This document shows positions 22,908 through 31,577 of a DNA stretch of 40,372 bases, in pieces. The stretch lies in NCBI GenBank assembly GCA_026713835.1, contig JAPONP010000061.1:1-40372 (forward strand), read 5' to 3'. The translations under genes and the position numbers were made by a program. Below the pieces are notes generated by a model, which saw nothing but the letters and a program-made list of their open reading frames with translations, did no database searches and had not been told where the DNA came from. Source of the stretch: Bacteriovoracales bacterium (GTDB lineage Bacteria > Bdellovibrionota > Bacteriovoracia > Bacteriovoracales > Bacteriovoracaceae). How positions within the stretch are numbered: position 1 is the stretch's first letter; each line of letters begins with the position of its first letter.

Positions 22908-25085
22908 GTGCAGAGCTTAGAGAGAAGACTTGGGCCCTTTTCCCTCGTCACCATCAGCATCAGTTCCATGATTGGATCGGGCATTTTCGTCTTGCCCTCC
23001 ATAGGGATCGCGACCACGGGGCCTTCCCTCTTTATCGCATTTGCCCTTTCGGCCCTCATCATTCTTCCGGCGGCCATGGCCAAGGCCGAATTGGCCACGG
23101 CCATGCCCTCAAGTGGAGGAACCTACGTCTATATCGAAAGAACCTTCGGTCCTTTTTTTGGCACCGTAGGAGGGCTTGGGCTCTTTCTTTCGATACTCTT
23201 TAAGGCCTCCTTTGCCCTGGTAGGTCTTGGAGCCTACTTTAGCGTGATCTCAAGTTTTCCCCTCTACCCCACCATCTTTACATTTTTGGGACTCATCATT
23301 GTCCTCAATATATTGGGAGTGGGAAAGGTGAGCGGTTTTTTAAATTTCTTTTTGAGCATTACGATCATAGGACTCTTAGTTACCATGGCCCTGTCCTACC
23401 CCCATTGGGAAAGTGCGCGCCTGTCTCCAATCCTATCCGATGGATACGGGGGATTGGCCGAGGCCACGGCGTTGGTTTTTGTCTCCTTTGCCGGAGTGAC
23501 CAAGGTGGCCGCCATTGCGGAAGAGGTGATCGAGCCGGAAAAGAATTTGCCCCGAAGCATTCTCCTTTCCCTTTTTATCGTAGCCATTCTCTACTGTGCC
23601 ACGGCCCTTACCCTCTCTCTGGTTTTTTCTCCCGAGGAGATGGTAGGGGAAACCCGCCCCCTCTACCTTTTGGCCAAGAAAGTGGGGCACGACTATTTCG
23701 GTTACTTTATGGCCTTGGTCGCCGTCATCACCATGGTCAACACCTCGAACTCCGGGATTTTGGCCGCCTCCAGGTTCCCCTTTGCCATGAGCAAGGATCA
23801 ACTTCTTCCCCCCTTTCTTGGAAAACTGAGCCCGAGGTTTCTCACCCCGGTGGCCGGCATCGTCTTGTCCGGGGTGATCATCTCCTTTGCCCTTTTGACC
23901 ATGGATGTGATCAAAATGGCCAAATTGGCCTCTGCCTTTATGATTATAATCTACATGGTGGAAAATATCTGTGTGGTGGTTTTAAGAGAGACCAGGCCCA
24001 GGTGGTATAACCCAAACTATAGGGCCCCGTTCTATCCCTTTCTCCAGTTGCTCGGCATTTCTTCCACGCTGATTCTTCTCTACTTTATAGGTGAGTTGGC
24101 CCTTATCGCCGTTTTGTCCATTGCGATTCCCGGAATCCTCTTCTACATCACCTATTCGGCCAAGAAGATGAGCCGCAAGGGGCTCTTGGGGATCAAGGCG
24201 AAGAGGACGACCCTCATCGAAAACGAACCCGCACCCCGTCCCCGCCCCCGCTTGGGGAGCTATTCGACGGAGGTCAGGGCCCAAGCGGTGGTGGGGCTTT
24301 TTGGAAAGGAAAAATCCGCCGATATTTTGGTGGAGATGGGGCTGGCCTTGGCCGATCACGGTCATGTGGAGGTGGTCTCTCTCATCGAAGTTCCCGAACA
24401 AACCACTCTTGGGGATATCGTCGAAGAGCCCAAAGAGATTCGTTCCTTGAGACGGCGCATAGGGGAACTCGGTACGAGCGAGAAGGAAGATATCCATTTT
24501 GATTCCATCGTCACCCACGATCTGGCCAAGGCGATTTACGAAATCGGTCTATGCGTTCATTGCCGATGGCTTCTCGTGGAATGGCGGGGAAGGGAAACGG
24601 GGGGATTCACCATCCATCGTCCCATTGGTTGGCTCAAGGCCCATCTCCATTGTCATTTGGCCACCTACAAGGATATGGGGACCCATCATCTGAAAAGCCT
24701 TTTGGTTTTGATGAGCGCAGATCGCCACGACGATCTCGTCATCGAAACGGCCAAGCAACTCGGAAAGACCTACGGGAAGGAGGGAATCAGGGTCATCAAA
24801 TGGGCAAGTGAAAAGATATCCGACGAAGAGAAGAAACGTGAACGGGAACGACTCGAAAGGGTCGTCCGGCAATTTGGGTCGGGTCTTTCCGTGGAGAGCA
24901 AACTCATTTTTGGAAAAGATCCCGTCAAATCCATCGTGAACGAAACCGTTGAATACGACCTTCTCATCATGAGTTCCAAAGACCACTCCTTTTTCAAATC
25001 CTTCCGGGGGGCCGAAGACGATCGAATCATCGAGAAGGCGGCTTGTTCGGTGATGGCCGTTCACGCATCGTCACGGTTGTGGTGA
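22908..25085 (+). CDS. APC superfamily amino acid permease with C-terminal universal stress protein-like region
   Basis: 725 aa; LGPFSLVTISISSMIGSGIFVLPSIGIATTGPSL, AMPSSGGTYVYIERTFG, ~12 TM segments, then a soluble tail ending AEDDRIIEKAACSVMAVHAS. Confidence 0.9.
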   Translation: MQSLERRLGPFSLVTISISSMIGSGIFVLPSIGIATTGPSLFIAFALSALIILPAAMAKAELATAMPSSGGTYVYIERTFGPFFGTVGGLGLFLSILFKASFALVGLGAYFSVISSFPLYPTIFTFLGLIIVLNILGVGKVSGFLNFFLSITIIGLLVTMALSYPHWESARLSPILSDGYGGLAEATALVFVSFAGVTKVAAIAEEVIEPEKNLPRSILLSLFIVAILYCATALTLSLVFSPEEMVGETRPLYLLAKKVGHDYFGYFMALVAVITMVNTSNSGILAASRFPFAMSKDQLLPPFLGKLSPRFLTPVAGIVLSGVIISFALLTMDVIKMAKLASAFMIIIYMVENICVVVLRETRPRWYNPNYRAPFYPFLQLLGISSTLILLYFIGELALIAVLSIAIPGILFYITYSAKKMSRKGLLGIKAKRTTLIENEPAPRPRPRLGSYSTEVRAQAVVGLFGKEKSADILVEMGLALADHGHVEVVSLIEVPEQTTLGDIVEEPKEIRSLRRRIGELGTSEKEDIHFDSIVTHDLAKAIYEIGLCVHCRWLLVEWRGRETGGFTIHRPIGWLKAHLHCHLATYKDMGTHHLKSLLVLMSADRHDDLVIETAKQLGKTYGKEGIRVIKWASEKISDEEKKRERERLERVVRQFGSGLSVESKLIFGKDPVKSIVNETVEYDLLIMSSKDHSFFKSFRGAEDDRIIEKAACSVMAVHASSRLW

Positions 25086-25095
25086 AGGTTTTGGT

Positions 25096-25120
25096 TTTAT
25101 CGGCATTCTATCCCGATAAA
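25096..25120 (+). other. Hairpin just downstream of the permease gene
   Basis: TTTATCGG-CATTCTATC-CCGATAAA, 8-bp perfect stem; no following T-tract, so not a classical terminator. Confidence 0.4.
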
Positions 25121-25210
25121 GTCACTTGGCTGCAAAAGTGTCTTGAAGCGGATTGAGATATTTCAGAAGGTGATGGGCTTTTTGAGATTAAAATTCACTA
25201 TGGCCCGGAT

Positions 25211-26143
25211 TTAGCCCATCTTTTTCGACAATTGCTTCACCTGTTCAGGAGTCAACTTGGTATATTGGCAGATCATCCGAATGTCGGCCCCTTCTTCGAG
25301 CATTTGGAGGGCCACTTCTTCCTTCCCCCTCTCAATCCCCTTCTCGATCCCCTTTTTCACCCCTCTGCTTTCGGCCTCATCTAAGGAAATTTTCAATGCC
25401 GGCATAATGCGATCCTCCCCATCTAAAATTTTTTCTTCGATTTCTTGCAACACCTTCCAGCTAAAGGCTTTGTCATATTGGTGGATATAATCCACGGCCC
25501 GCTCCATAAGGGCCTTCCTTTCCCTCCTCGAAAGTTCCTCTCCCATGCCAAAAAGCTCTTCCACTTTCTTCTTATTCAGGGAAAAGACATTCCGCATTAT
25601 AAAAAGAATCGGTTTTGTGGTCAAGTCCTTTTTCTGGCCTATATTGAACTCTTGGATATTCAACAACCTGGCCGTGAAGTTGAGGATATTTTTCCCAAAG
25701 GCCTTTTTGAGTGCAGGGGTTAGAGTGGCTAAAGATTCTTGAAACACAAGAGGCCCGGGGTAAGGGCCTTTTTTGCGTCCTTGATAAATGAGGATAGGGA
25801 TGACGGGATGGTTTTGACGGGCATAGATGAGGGCCTGATAGGCGAGTATTTGGAAGAGCAATTTGTCGTCTTTTCTACTCTTGTGCTCCAAGAGGAAGAG
25901 GATTTTTGCCGTTTTTTGGGAGTTTTTAAGACGAACCGAAAAGAGCAAATCCGTTCTCTTCTCCTTCCACTCCTCATCTACATAGGTGGTCAATTCGGGG
26001 CGCAGGGTTTTCCAGTTGAAGAGCCCAAATTCTTTTTTTGTAAAAACGAGGCGAAAGATATCTAGGGCGTATTTGGGTTTTTGGTAAGTCTCTTTAAAGA
26101 GTAGATCGTGGAGGGGTCTTTTTGCCATGGGCGATATTCCCAC
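25211..26143 (-). CDS. Rpn family recombination-promoting nuclease / putative transposase, paralogue 2
   Basis: 310 aa; homologous along its length to 5619-6581 (ALDIFRLVFTKKEFGLFNWKTLRPELTTYVDEEWKEKRTDLLFSVRLKNSQKTAKILFLLEHKSRKDDKLLFQ). Confidence 0.9.
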   Translation of the reverse strand: MGISPMAKRPLHDLLFKETYQKPKYALDIFRLVFTKKEFGLFNWKTLRPELTTYVDEEWKEKRTDLLFSVRLKNSQKTAKILFLLEHKSRKDDKLLFQILAYQALIYARQNHPVIPILIYQGRKKGPYPGPLVFQESLATLTPALKKAFGKNILNFTARLLNIQEFNIGQKKDLTTKPILFIMRNVFSLNKKKVEELFGMGEELSRRERKALMERAVDYIHQYDKAFSWKVLQEIEEKILDGEDRIMPALKISLDEAESRGVKKGIEKGIERGKEEVALQMLEEGADIRMICQYTKLTPEQVKQLSKKMG

Positions 26144-26251
26144 ATGATTCCACCATTGTCCAGGCCATCATCTCCAGGCATCTTTCCTTAGGTCAAAACT
26201 TTGTTATTCTACTTCTAAAAAACCCACTGAACTTCAAAATCCAATACCATC

Positions 26252-26641
26252 TCAATGATAGAGAGAGGAGTGTTGGGCCAAGATTTTGGATTGTTGACTG
26301 CTTTCCTTTAAGACAAAGGTGAAGTGGGCCTTGACGGTTTCCGTATCACTTTTAAACTCATAGACTCCCATGACGATGAGGGCGTGATCGAGGTAGAGTT
26401 CTTTTTCCACTTTGTAGGACACGGTTTTGATTCCCCGTTTGAGAAAACCTCGTTCCTCTTCATTTCCCACGAAATAGTCTTCGATGGCCTGTAGTCCACT
26501 TCTAATTTTTGAAGAGAGGGTGGGTTTGAGAAGGGCGTCCTCCTCGTAGAAGGAGAGGACTTTTTCGGCGTCTCCCGTCTCCACGGCGCGACACCAAGCA
26601 TCGATCAAGTCATGGGGGCCCATCTGCGCTTCCCTCCTCAT
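26252..26641 (-). CDS. NTF2-like / SgcJ-EcaC-type (DUF4440-like) protein
   Basis: 129 aa; LIDAWCRAVETGDAEKVLSFYEEDALLKPTLSSKIRSGLQAIEDYF...AHFTFVLKE...ILAQHSSLYH. Confidence 0.75.
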   Translation of the reverse strand: MRREAQMGPHDLIDAWCRAVETGDAEKVLSFYEEDALLKPTLSSKIRSGLQAIEDYFVGNEEERGFLKRGIKTVSYKVEKELYLDHALIVMGVYEFKSDTETVKAHFTFVLKESSQQSKILAQHSSLYH

Positions 26642-26788
26642 TTATTTCCCGACTAAAACGATACATTGGAGATGACGATTTGTCGTGACGTGTAAGGTCT
26701 TGAGGTCAAGATCGATCCCCTGGTAAAATGAAGGGGACTGGGTTGGGGACTTTCCTTCCCAACAGTTTATCACGATTTTCTTCCAAGG

Positions 26789-27721
26789 ATGGGAGTATTG
26801 AAAAAACTATTTTTATTACTTTCGTTTTGTTGTTACGGAATCTCATTTTCCGTTTGGGCCCAGACCTACGGGGATGTGGTGGCCGAAATGGAAGCCTTGA
26901 AGAGGCAATACCCCACATTGGCCCGGTTGGTGAACCTGGGTGAAAACGATCAAGGTATCCCCATCACAGGCCTTCGCATCCGAAGACCTGAGCTTTTGAC
27001 CCCACGGGAAATCCCCCACCTTCTCGTGGGCACTCATCATGGGAACGAAGAGGATGCGGCCCCCCTCTCCTTGGCCTTTGCTAGGAAGGTTTTGGAGATT
27101 CTTTCAAGGCCTTTCCCTTCGGATCGAGATGATGCGGACCGGCCCACTCAAGGGATTGAGAGCGGAACCTTCTACGTTTTTCCCGTCCTCAATATCTCAG
27201 GCCATGATGCCAAAAGTCGCTATGAAAGAACGGAAGGGGGAGCTTGGGTCGATCCCAATAGGGATTATCCCGATGCTTGTAGGAAGGCCCCCTTCTTTAG
27301 ACTGCAAAGTACATCCCTTTTGGCCGAATTTATCGACTCCCACGGCATCGTTAGCGCCATCACCGTTCATGGGTATAGGGGTACTTTTACCTACCCTTGG
27401 GGGTTTTTCACCGAAGACCCCACTTCTCCCGATCAAGAGATCTATCACGATCTCCTCTCCTATGCAGTCGAGGCCAATGGGTACAGAGTGGGAAACCATA
27501 AAGAGGTGATGTATCCGGTCACCGGCACCTTTGAGGATTGGGCCTATCATACCTATGGGGTTTGGACGGCCCTTTTGGAGATGAAGCACCTTCCGGATTA
27601 TGGGGCCGATGTGGAGGCCCTTCTTCGATTCTTTGAGAGGGTGCCTAAGCAAAGGTCTAGGGATCACGCCCATTACGGTCAGTGCATTCCGATACCTTCG
27701 GTGGGTTTGCCAGTATTCTAA
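26789..27721 (+). CDS. Secreted M14-family zinc carboxypeptidase
   Basis: 310 aa with signal peptide; LLVGTHHGNEEDAAPLSLAFA, WVDPNRDYPDAC, ITVHGYRGTFTYPWG, TGTFEDWAYHTYGVWTALLEM. Confidence 0.87.
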   Translation: MGVLKKLFLLLSFCCYGISFSVWAQTYGDVVAEMEALKRQYPTLARLVNLGENDQGIPITGLRIRRPELLTPREIPHLLVGTHHGNEEDAAPLSLAFARKVLEILSRPFPSDRDDADRPTQGIESGTFYVFPVLNISGHDAKSRYERTEGGAWVDPNRDYPDACRKAPFFRLQSTSLLAEFIDSHGIVSAITVHGYRGTFTYPWGFFTEDPTSPDQEIYHDLLSYAVEANGYRVGNHKEVMYPVTGTFEDWAYHTYGVWTALLEMKHLPDYGADVEALLRFFERVPKQRSRDHAHYGQCIPIPSVGLPVF

Positions 27722-28463
27722 GTTTTGAGTATTTGAGAAAGACGTAGAGGGCGTTGACTGCACAGATCGTAAGCCCCATTTCTCCATCTAAAAAACCTCT
27801 CCTTACGATGTAATCCCTAAAAAACTGCCAGGGGGCCCTTAGAAAATCGTAGAGATGGGTTCTCTTGCCCCGCTTAAAGGCTTCTTGGGCCGCAATGGTC
27901 GTGTAGGTATCGGTTTTTTGAACGTGCTCCGAGATGGAGGAGAAACTGTAGTGGAGAAGGTGTCCCGGAAGATGGGCGACGAGAGCGTCGGGATCGGTTT
28001 CGATTCGTTCGTGAAGAGAGGAGCCCTCATGGGGGCCTTGCCACCGGGCCTTGCGCCTGTCGAAAAGACGCACCCTTCGGTTGGGATACCAACCGCAATG
28101 AAAGATCCATTGTTGTCCGTAGCGAGTCAGACGATTGAACGTATAGGCATGGGCCTTCCATTTTTGTTTGACCTTTTCGATCTCATTTTGGAGGGTGGGA
28201 TCCAGGGCTTCATCCGCATCCAGGGAGAGGATATGATCGTAACGGGCCAAGGAGATGGCGTGGTTTTTTTGCTCCTTATGTCCCGAGAACGGATGCTCCA
28301 CAAACCGAACCCCGAATTCGGCGCAGATCTTTTTGGTGGAATCCGTGGAAAAGGAATCCACGACGAGGATTTCATCGGCCAAATCCCCGAGGGATGTGAG
28401 ACACCTTCGGATATTTTTTTCTTCATTAAAGGTGATGATGGCGACAGAAAGGGGAATGCCCAT
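27657..28463 (-). CDS. Family 2 glycosyltransferase (WaaE/KdtX-like)
   Basis: 268 aa; LSVAIITFNEEKNIRRCLTSLGDLADEILVVDSFSTDST, HILSLDADEALDPTLQNEI, CGWYPNRRVRLFDRRKARWQG, HLLHYSFSSISEHVQKTDTYTTIAAQEAFKRGKR. Confidence 0.88.
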   Translation of the reverse strand: MGIPLSVAIITFNEEKNIRRCLTSLGDLADEILVVDSFSTDSTKKICAEFGVRFVEHPFSGHKEQKNHAISLARYDHILSLDADEALDPTLQNEIEKVKQKWKAHAYTFNRLTRYGQQWIFHCGWYPNRRVRLFDRRKARWQGPHEGSSLHERIETDPDALVAHLPGHLLHYSFSSISEHVQKTDTYTTIAAQEAFKRGKRTHLYDFLRAPWQFFRDYIVRRGFLDGEMGLTICAVNALYVFLKYSKLRILANPPKVSECTDRNGRDP

Positions 28464-28468
28464 AGCAT

Positions 28469-29782
28469 TTATCCGGGGAAAAGCCCTCGCAAGCGACAGG
28501 TGCCCTCAAGTCTTTGGAGTGCCGAAATAACGCCCGCTTGTTTCATATTGATGTGGTATTTTTGGGAGTTTTCATAGACTTGCTCGAAGGAAACCCTCAA
28601 AATATCGGAGAGCTTTTTATTCACTTCATCGAGCCTCCAAAAAAAGTGCTGAAGCCCTTGCACCCATTCAAAATAGGACACGATCACCCCGCCGGCGTTA
28701 CACAAAATATCGGGAATGATAAATGCTCCGTTTCGAGACACGATTTCCGTCGCATCGTTTGTGAGCGGACCGTTGGCCGCCTCAGCGATGATTTTGGCCT
28801 TCACTCGATTGGCATTTTTGGCGTTAATGACTCCATCGATGGCAGCGGGAATGAGAACGTCCACATCCAGTTCCAAAAGATCTTCGTTGGAAATGGTCTC
28901 CACGTTGGCGAGACCTTTGAGGAAGCGATGTTTTTTGACATGGGAGATGGCAGAATCGAGATCGATGCCCTCCGGGTTAAAATACCCACCGGTAATGTCT
29001 CCGATGGCCACAATCTTGGCGCCTAAGGCCTTGAGATCCAAAGCCGCAGGAACGGCCACCTTTCCAAATCCATGAATGGCCACTCGACTTTCGCAAAGAT
29101 TGAGGTCGATTTTTTTGGAGGCAAACTGCACGCACATGGCGACCCCTTTGCCGGTAGAAGAAGTCCTTCCCATGGAGCCTCCGAGAACGAGGGGCTTTCC
29201 CGTCACCACTCCCGGAATGGCGTGGCCGTTGATTTGGGAATAGGTATCCATAAACCAGGCCATGGTTTGGGCGTCCGTGCCGATATCGGGAGCGGGGATA
29301 TCTATATCCGGCCCGATAAAAGGAGCGATCTCCAGGCAATAACGCCTCGTCAGGGCCTGGAGTTCCTGCCTCGAAAGATCGTTGGGGTCACATTGCACCC
29401 CTCCCTTGGCCCCACCCAGGGGAAGACCCACCAGGGCGCATTTGAAGGTCATCAGCATGGCCAAGGCAGCCGTTTCGGAAAGACCAAGGCTTGGGTGAAA
29501 GCGAATCCCCCCCTTGCCGGGCCCAAGGCTCATATTGTGTTGAACCCTAAAACCCTGAAAGGTTTGTATGGTGCCGTCGTCGAGGCGAATGGGAACAGCC
29601 ACCTGAATGGCCCTCTTGGGATAGCGAAGCCTCTCAAAGATATTGGGGTCGAGATTGATGATGTCGGCGGCCTGTTTGAGGGCGTGGAGAGAATCTTTGT
29701 AGAGGTGACTGTCTTCGAGTCCCATGCCCGTTCCACTCCCGTTTTTGATATAAGGGAAAAAGTATAGGCGACCTAAAGGCAA
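28469..29782 (-). CDS. gdhA: Glu/Leu/Phe/Val dehydrogenase (glutamate dehydrogenase)
   Basis: 437 aa; GFRVQHNMSLGPGKGGIRFHPSLGLSETAALAMLMTFKCALVGLPLGGAKGGVQCDP, DIPAPDIGTDAQTMAWFMDTYS, VTGKPLVLGGSMGRTSSTGKGV. The start may be the internal ATG at MGLEDSHLYKD. Confidence 0.95.
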   Translation of the reverse strand: MPLGRLYFFPYIKNGSGTGMGLEDSHLYKDSLHALKQAADIINLDPNIFERLRYPKRAIQVAVPIRLDDGTIQTFQGFRVQHNMSLGPGKGGIRFHPSLGLSETAALAMLMTFKCALVGLPLGGAKGGVQCDPNDLSRQELQALTRRYCLEIAPFIGPDIDIPAPDIGTDAQTMAWFMDTYSQINGHAIPGVVTGKPLVLGGSMGRTSSTGKGVAMCVQFASKKIDLNLCESRVAIHGFGKVAVPAALDLKALGAKIVAIGDITGGYFNPEGIDLDSAISHVKKHRFLKGLANVETISNEDLLELDVDVLIPAAIDGVINAKNANRVKAKIIAEAANGPLTNDATEIVSRNGAFIIPDILCNAGGVIVSYFEWVQGLQHFFWRLDEVNKKLSDILRVSFEQVYENSQKYHINMKQAGVISALQRLEGTCRLRGLFPG

Positions 29783-29799
29783 GTCAAGAAAAATTTATC

Positions 29800-30783
29800 T
29801 TAAAAATCGATCCGATAGATCACTTCGCTGATTTTGTCGGAGACATGACCGAAGGTGGGTCGGTTTTCCCGAATGGATTGAAAGCGCAGGGCAAGGTTTG
29901 GCATGATTTCTTTAAGCTCTCGCCTGACTTCCCATTTCCAATTTTCTCCGCTAAGACCGTATTCGATATGGGAAGAGTAGGGGCCCGTTTTATTAAAGCG
30001 ATGGCCCAGGTGTAATTTCATTTCCCCCCCTCTGGATTCTCTATTCCAAAAATCGGCCCTATTAAAAACTTTGATTTTAAGGAGGCTTTCATCTATATAG
30101 GGGTTTTCAAACTTCATATTGATAAGCCCCTTTAAGACTTTGGGCCGGAATCGAAGCCTGTAGTTCTTACCAAATCGGAATTTTGTTTGCGGTTTTAAAG
30201 CATTTCTCAAGGAGCCGACTTTGTGGAGAGTACTTCCCTTTTTAGATTTTTTCATCTCCCCGGAAATTCTTCTGTCCACATAGTGGATGAGATTTTTTTC
30301 GAGAAAACGTCTTCTCTCTTCAAGGGTAGGGGGGGCATGGATATTGGAGGCTTCAAGCTTCCAACGCTCCATAAAGAGTTGATCCCGATGCCACTGATTC
30401 ACCGTGACTTTTATCTTATTGAGAGCGCCTTCATCGTCTTCGATAAAAAAGTTATGGAAAGTACTTTCCGATTTCATGGGGGCAATGACTTGATGATCGC
30501 TTGGGATATAAAAGGCGTTTTGACGGGGTCCCATGAAATCCATATCGTCGTTGGAATAGGCGAGCCTCACGAGGGGGGGGAGGGTCTTTTGGGAAGGGCC
30601 TGGGTATTGGGCCCTCTCATAGAGCCGTAGCTTTGCATCTCGGGAAAGGCCTTTTGAGAGAAGAGGGGCCGCATTTTGGCGAAAGGCCAAGAAGAGTAGG
30701 ATGATGGCGGCCAAGATGTCTTTTTTGGAGACACTCTGTCTAAAATTTAGACGGTTTTTCGAGGTCATTTCGGGAGATTTCAT
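29800..30783 (-). CDS. Conserved-looking protein of unknown function with N-terminal hydrophobic segment
   Basis: Supplied ORF starts at 30963 inside queC; the likely start is MKSPEMTSKN at 30783. Hydrophobic KKDILAAIILLFLAF followed by a basic/aromatic region. Confidence 0.55.
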   Translation of the reverse strand: MKSPEMTSKNRLNFRQSVSKKDILAAIILLFLAFRQNAAPLLSKGLSRDAKLRLYERAQYPGPSQKTLPPLVRLAYSNDDMDFMGPRQNAFYIPSDHQVIAPMKSESTFHNFFIEDDEGALNKIKVTVNQWHRDQLFMERWKLEASNIHAPPTLEERRRFLEKNLIHYVDRRISGEMKKSKKGSTLHKVGSLRNALKPQTKFRFGKNYRLRFRPKVLKGLINMKFENPYIDESLLKIKVFNRADFWNRESRGGEMKLHLGHRFNKTGPYSSHIEYGLSGENWKWEVRRELKEIMPNLALRFQSIRENRPTFGHVSDKISEVIYRIDF

Positions 30784-30881
30784 CTCTAAGTCCCCATAAA
30801 TTGGTTTTGTTCTTTCTCGTTCTTTCTTCTTATGCAATAGGTTATTGCATCTTTTATGCCAAAACTTTGGGTTGCCCCCAA

Positions 30882-31577
30882 TTAGAGATAAGGCAACGGG
30901 TCTTTGAGGAAGGCCTCTCGAAATCCCCTCAGTCTTAAAAAACAACTCTCGCAGATTCCACAAGCCGTCTCGTCATTTTGATAACAACTCCATGTGAGTT
31001 CTAAAGGGGCCCCCAGTTCATGGGCCTTGAGGACGATCTCTTTTTTCGAAAGGGAGATGAGAGGAGTTTTGACTTGAATGACGCCCTCTTTGGTTCCCTC
31101 TTTGATCAATTGGTTGAGGGCCCGGTAATAGTCCGGGCGACAGTCGGGATAGCCGGAGGAATCCTCGGCCACGGCCCCGATATAGATGGATTTGGCCCCG
31201 AGGATTTCGGCCCATGACACGGCCATGGCGACGATATGGGTATTGCGGAAGGGAACATAGCTATCGGGGATTTCCCTCGGTTCAGTGGATGTGAAGTCGT
31301 GGGTCTTGACGTGGATATTTTCATCCGTCAGAGAACTGCCCCCGATCTGTTTAAAAAACTCCATGTCGATCACTTTTCGCCGATGGGAGGGGATGCGGTA
31401 GTGATCGGCGATGAGATGAAAGCATTGGGCTTCCTTCTTTTGGGTTTTTTGTCCGTAGCGCAGATGGAGGAAGGCCAAGGAGGAATGTTTTGTGGAAGCG
31501 ATGGCCGCACTGACGAGAGAGTCCATGCCGCCACTGACGAGACAAATGGCCAAGTCGTTGTCGTTAGATGAACTCAC
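30882..31577 (-). CDS. queC: 7-cyano-7-deazaguanine synthase
   Basis: 231 aa; AICLVSGGMDSLVSAAIA, SYVPFRNTHIVAMAVSWAE, GAVAEDSSGYPDCRPDYYRALNQ, TWSCYQNDETACGICESCFLRLRGF. Confidence 0.95.
   Translation of the reverse strand: MSSSNDNDLAICLVSGGMDSLVSAAIASTKHSSLAFLHLRYGQKTQKKEAQCFHLIADHYRIPSHRRKVIDMEFFKQIGGSSLTDENIHVKTHDFTSTEPREIPDSYVPFRNTHIVAMAVSWAEILGAKSIYIGAVAEDSSGYPDCRPDYYRALNQLIKEGTKEGVIQVKTPLISLSKKEIVLKAHELGAPLELTWSCYQNDETACGICESCFLRLRGFREAFLKDPLPYL

Noticed and set aside
23405-24010. 201-aa ORF within the permease gene
   Set aside because: Frame-shifted translation with G/H/R-rich composition, inside a clear APC permease ORF.
25096-25120. Rho-independent terminator after the permease gene
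   Set aside because: The stem is good, but no T-tract follows on either strand; kept only as an unassigned hairpin.
29072-29767. 231-aa plus-strand ORF antisense to glutamate dehydrogenase
   Set aside because: Antisense shadow of a highly conserved enzyme; no start context or family motifs.
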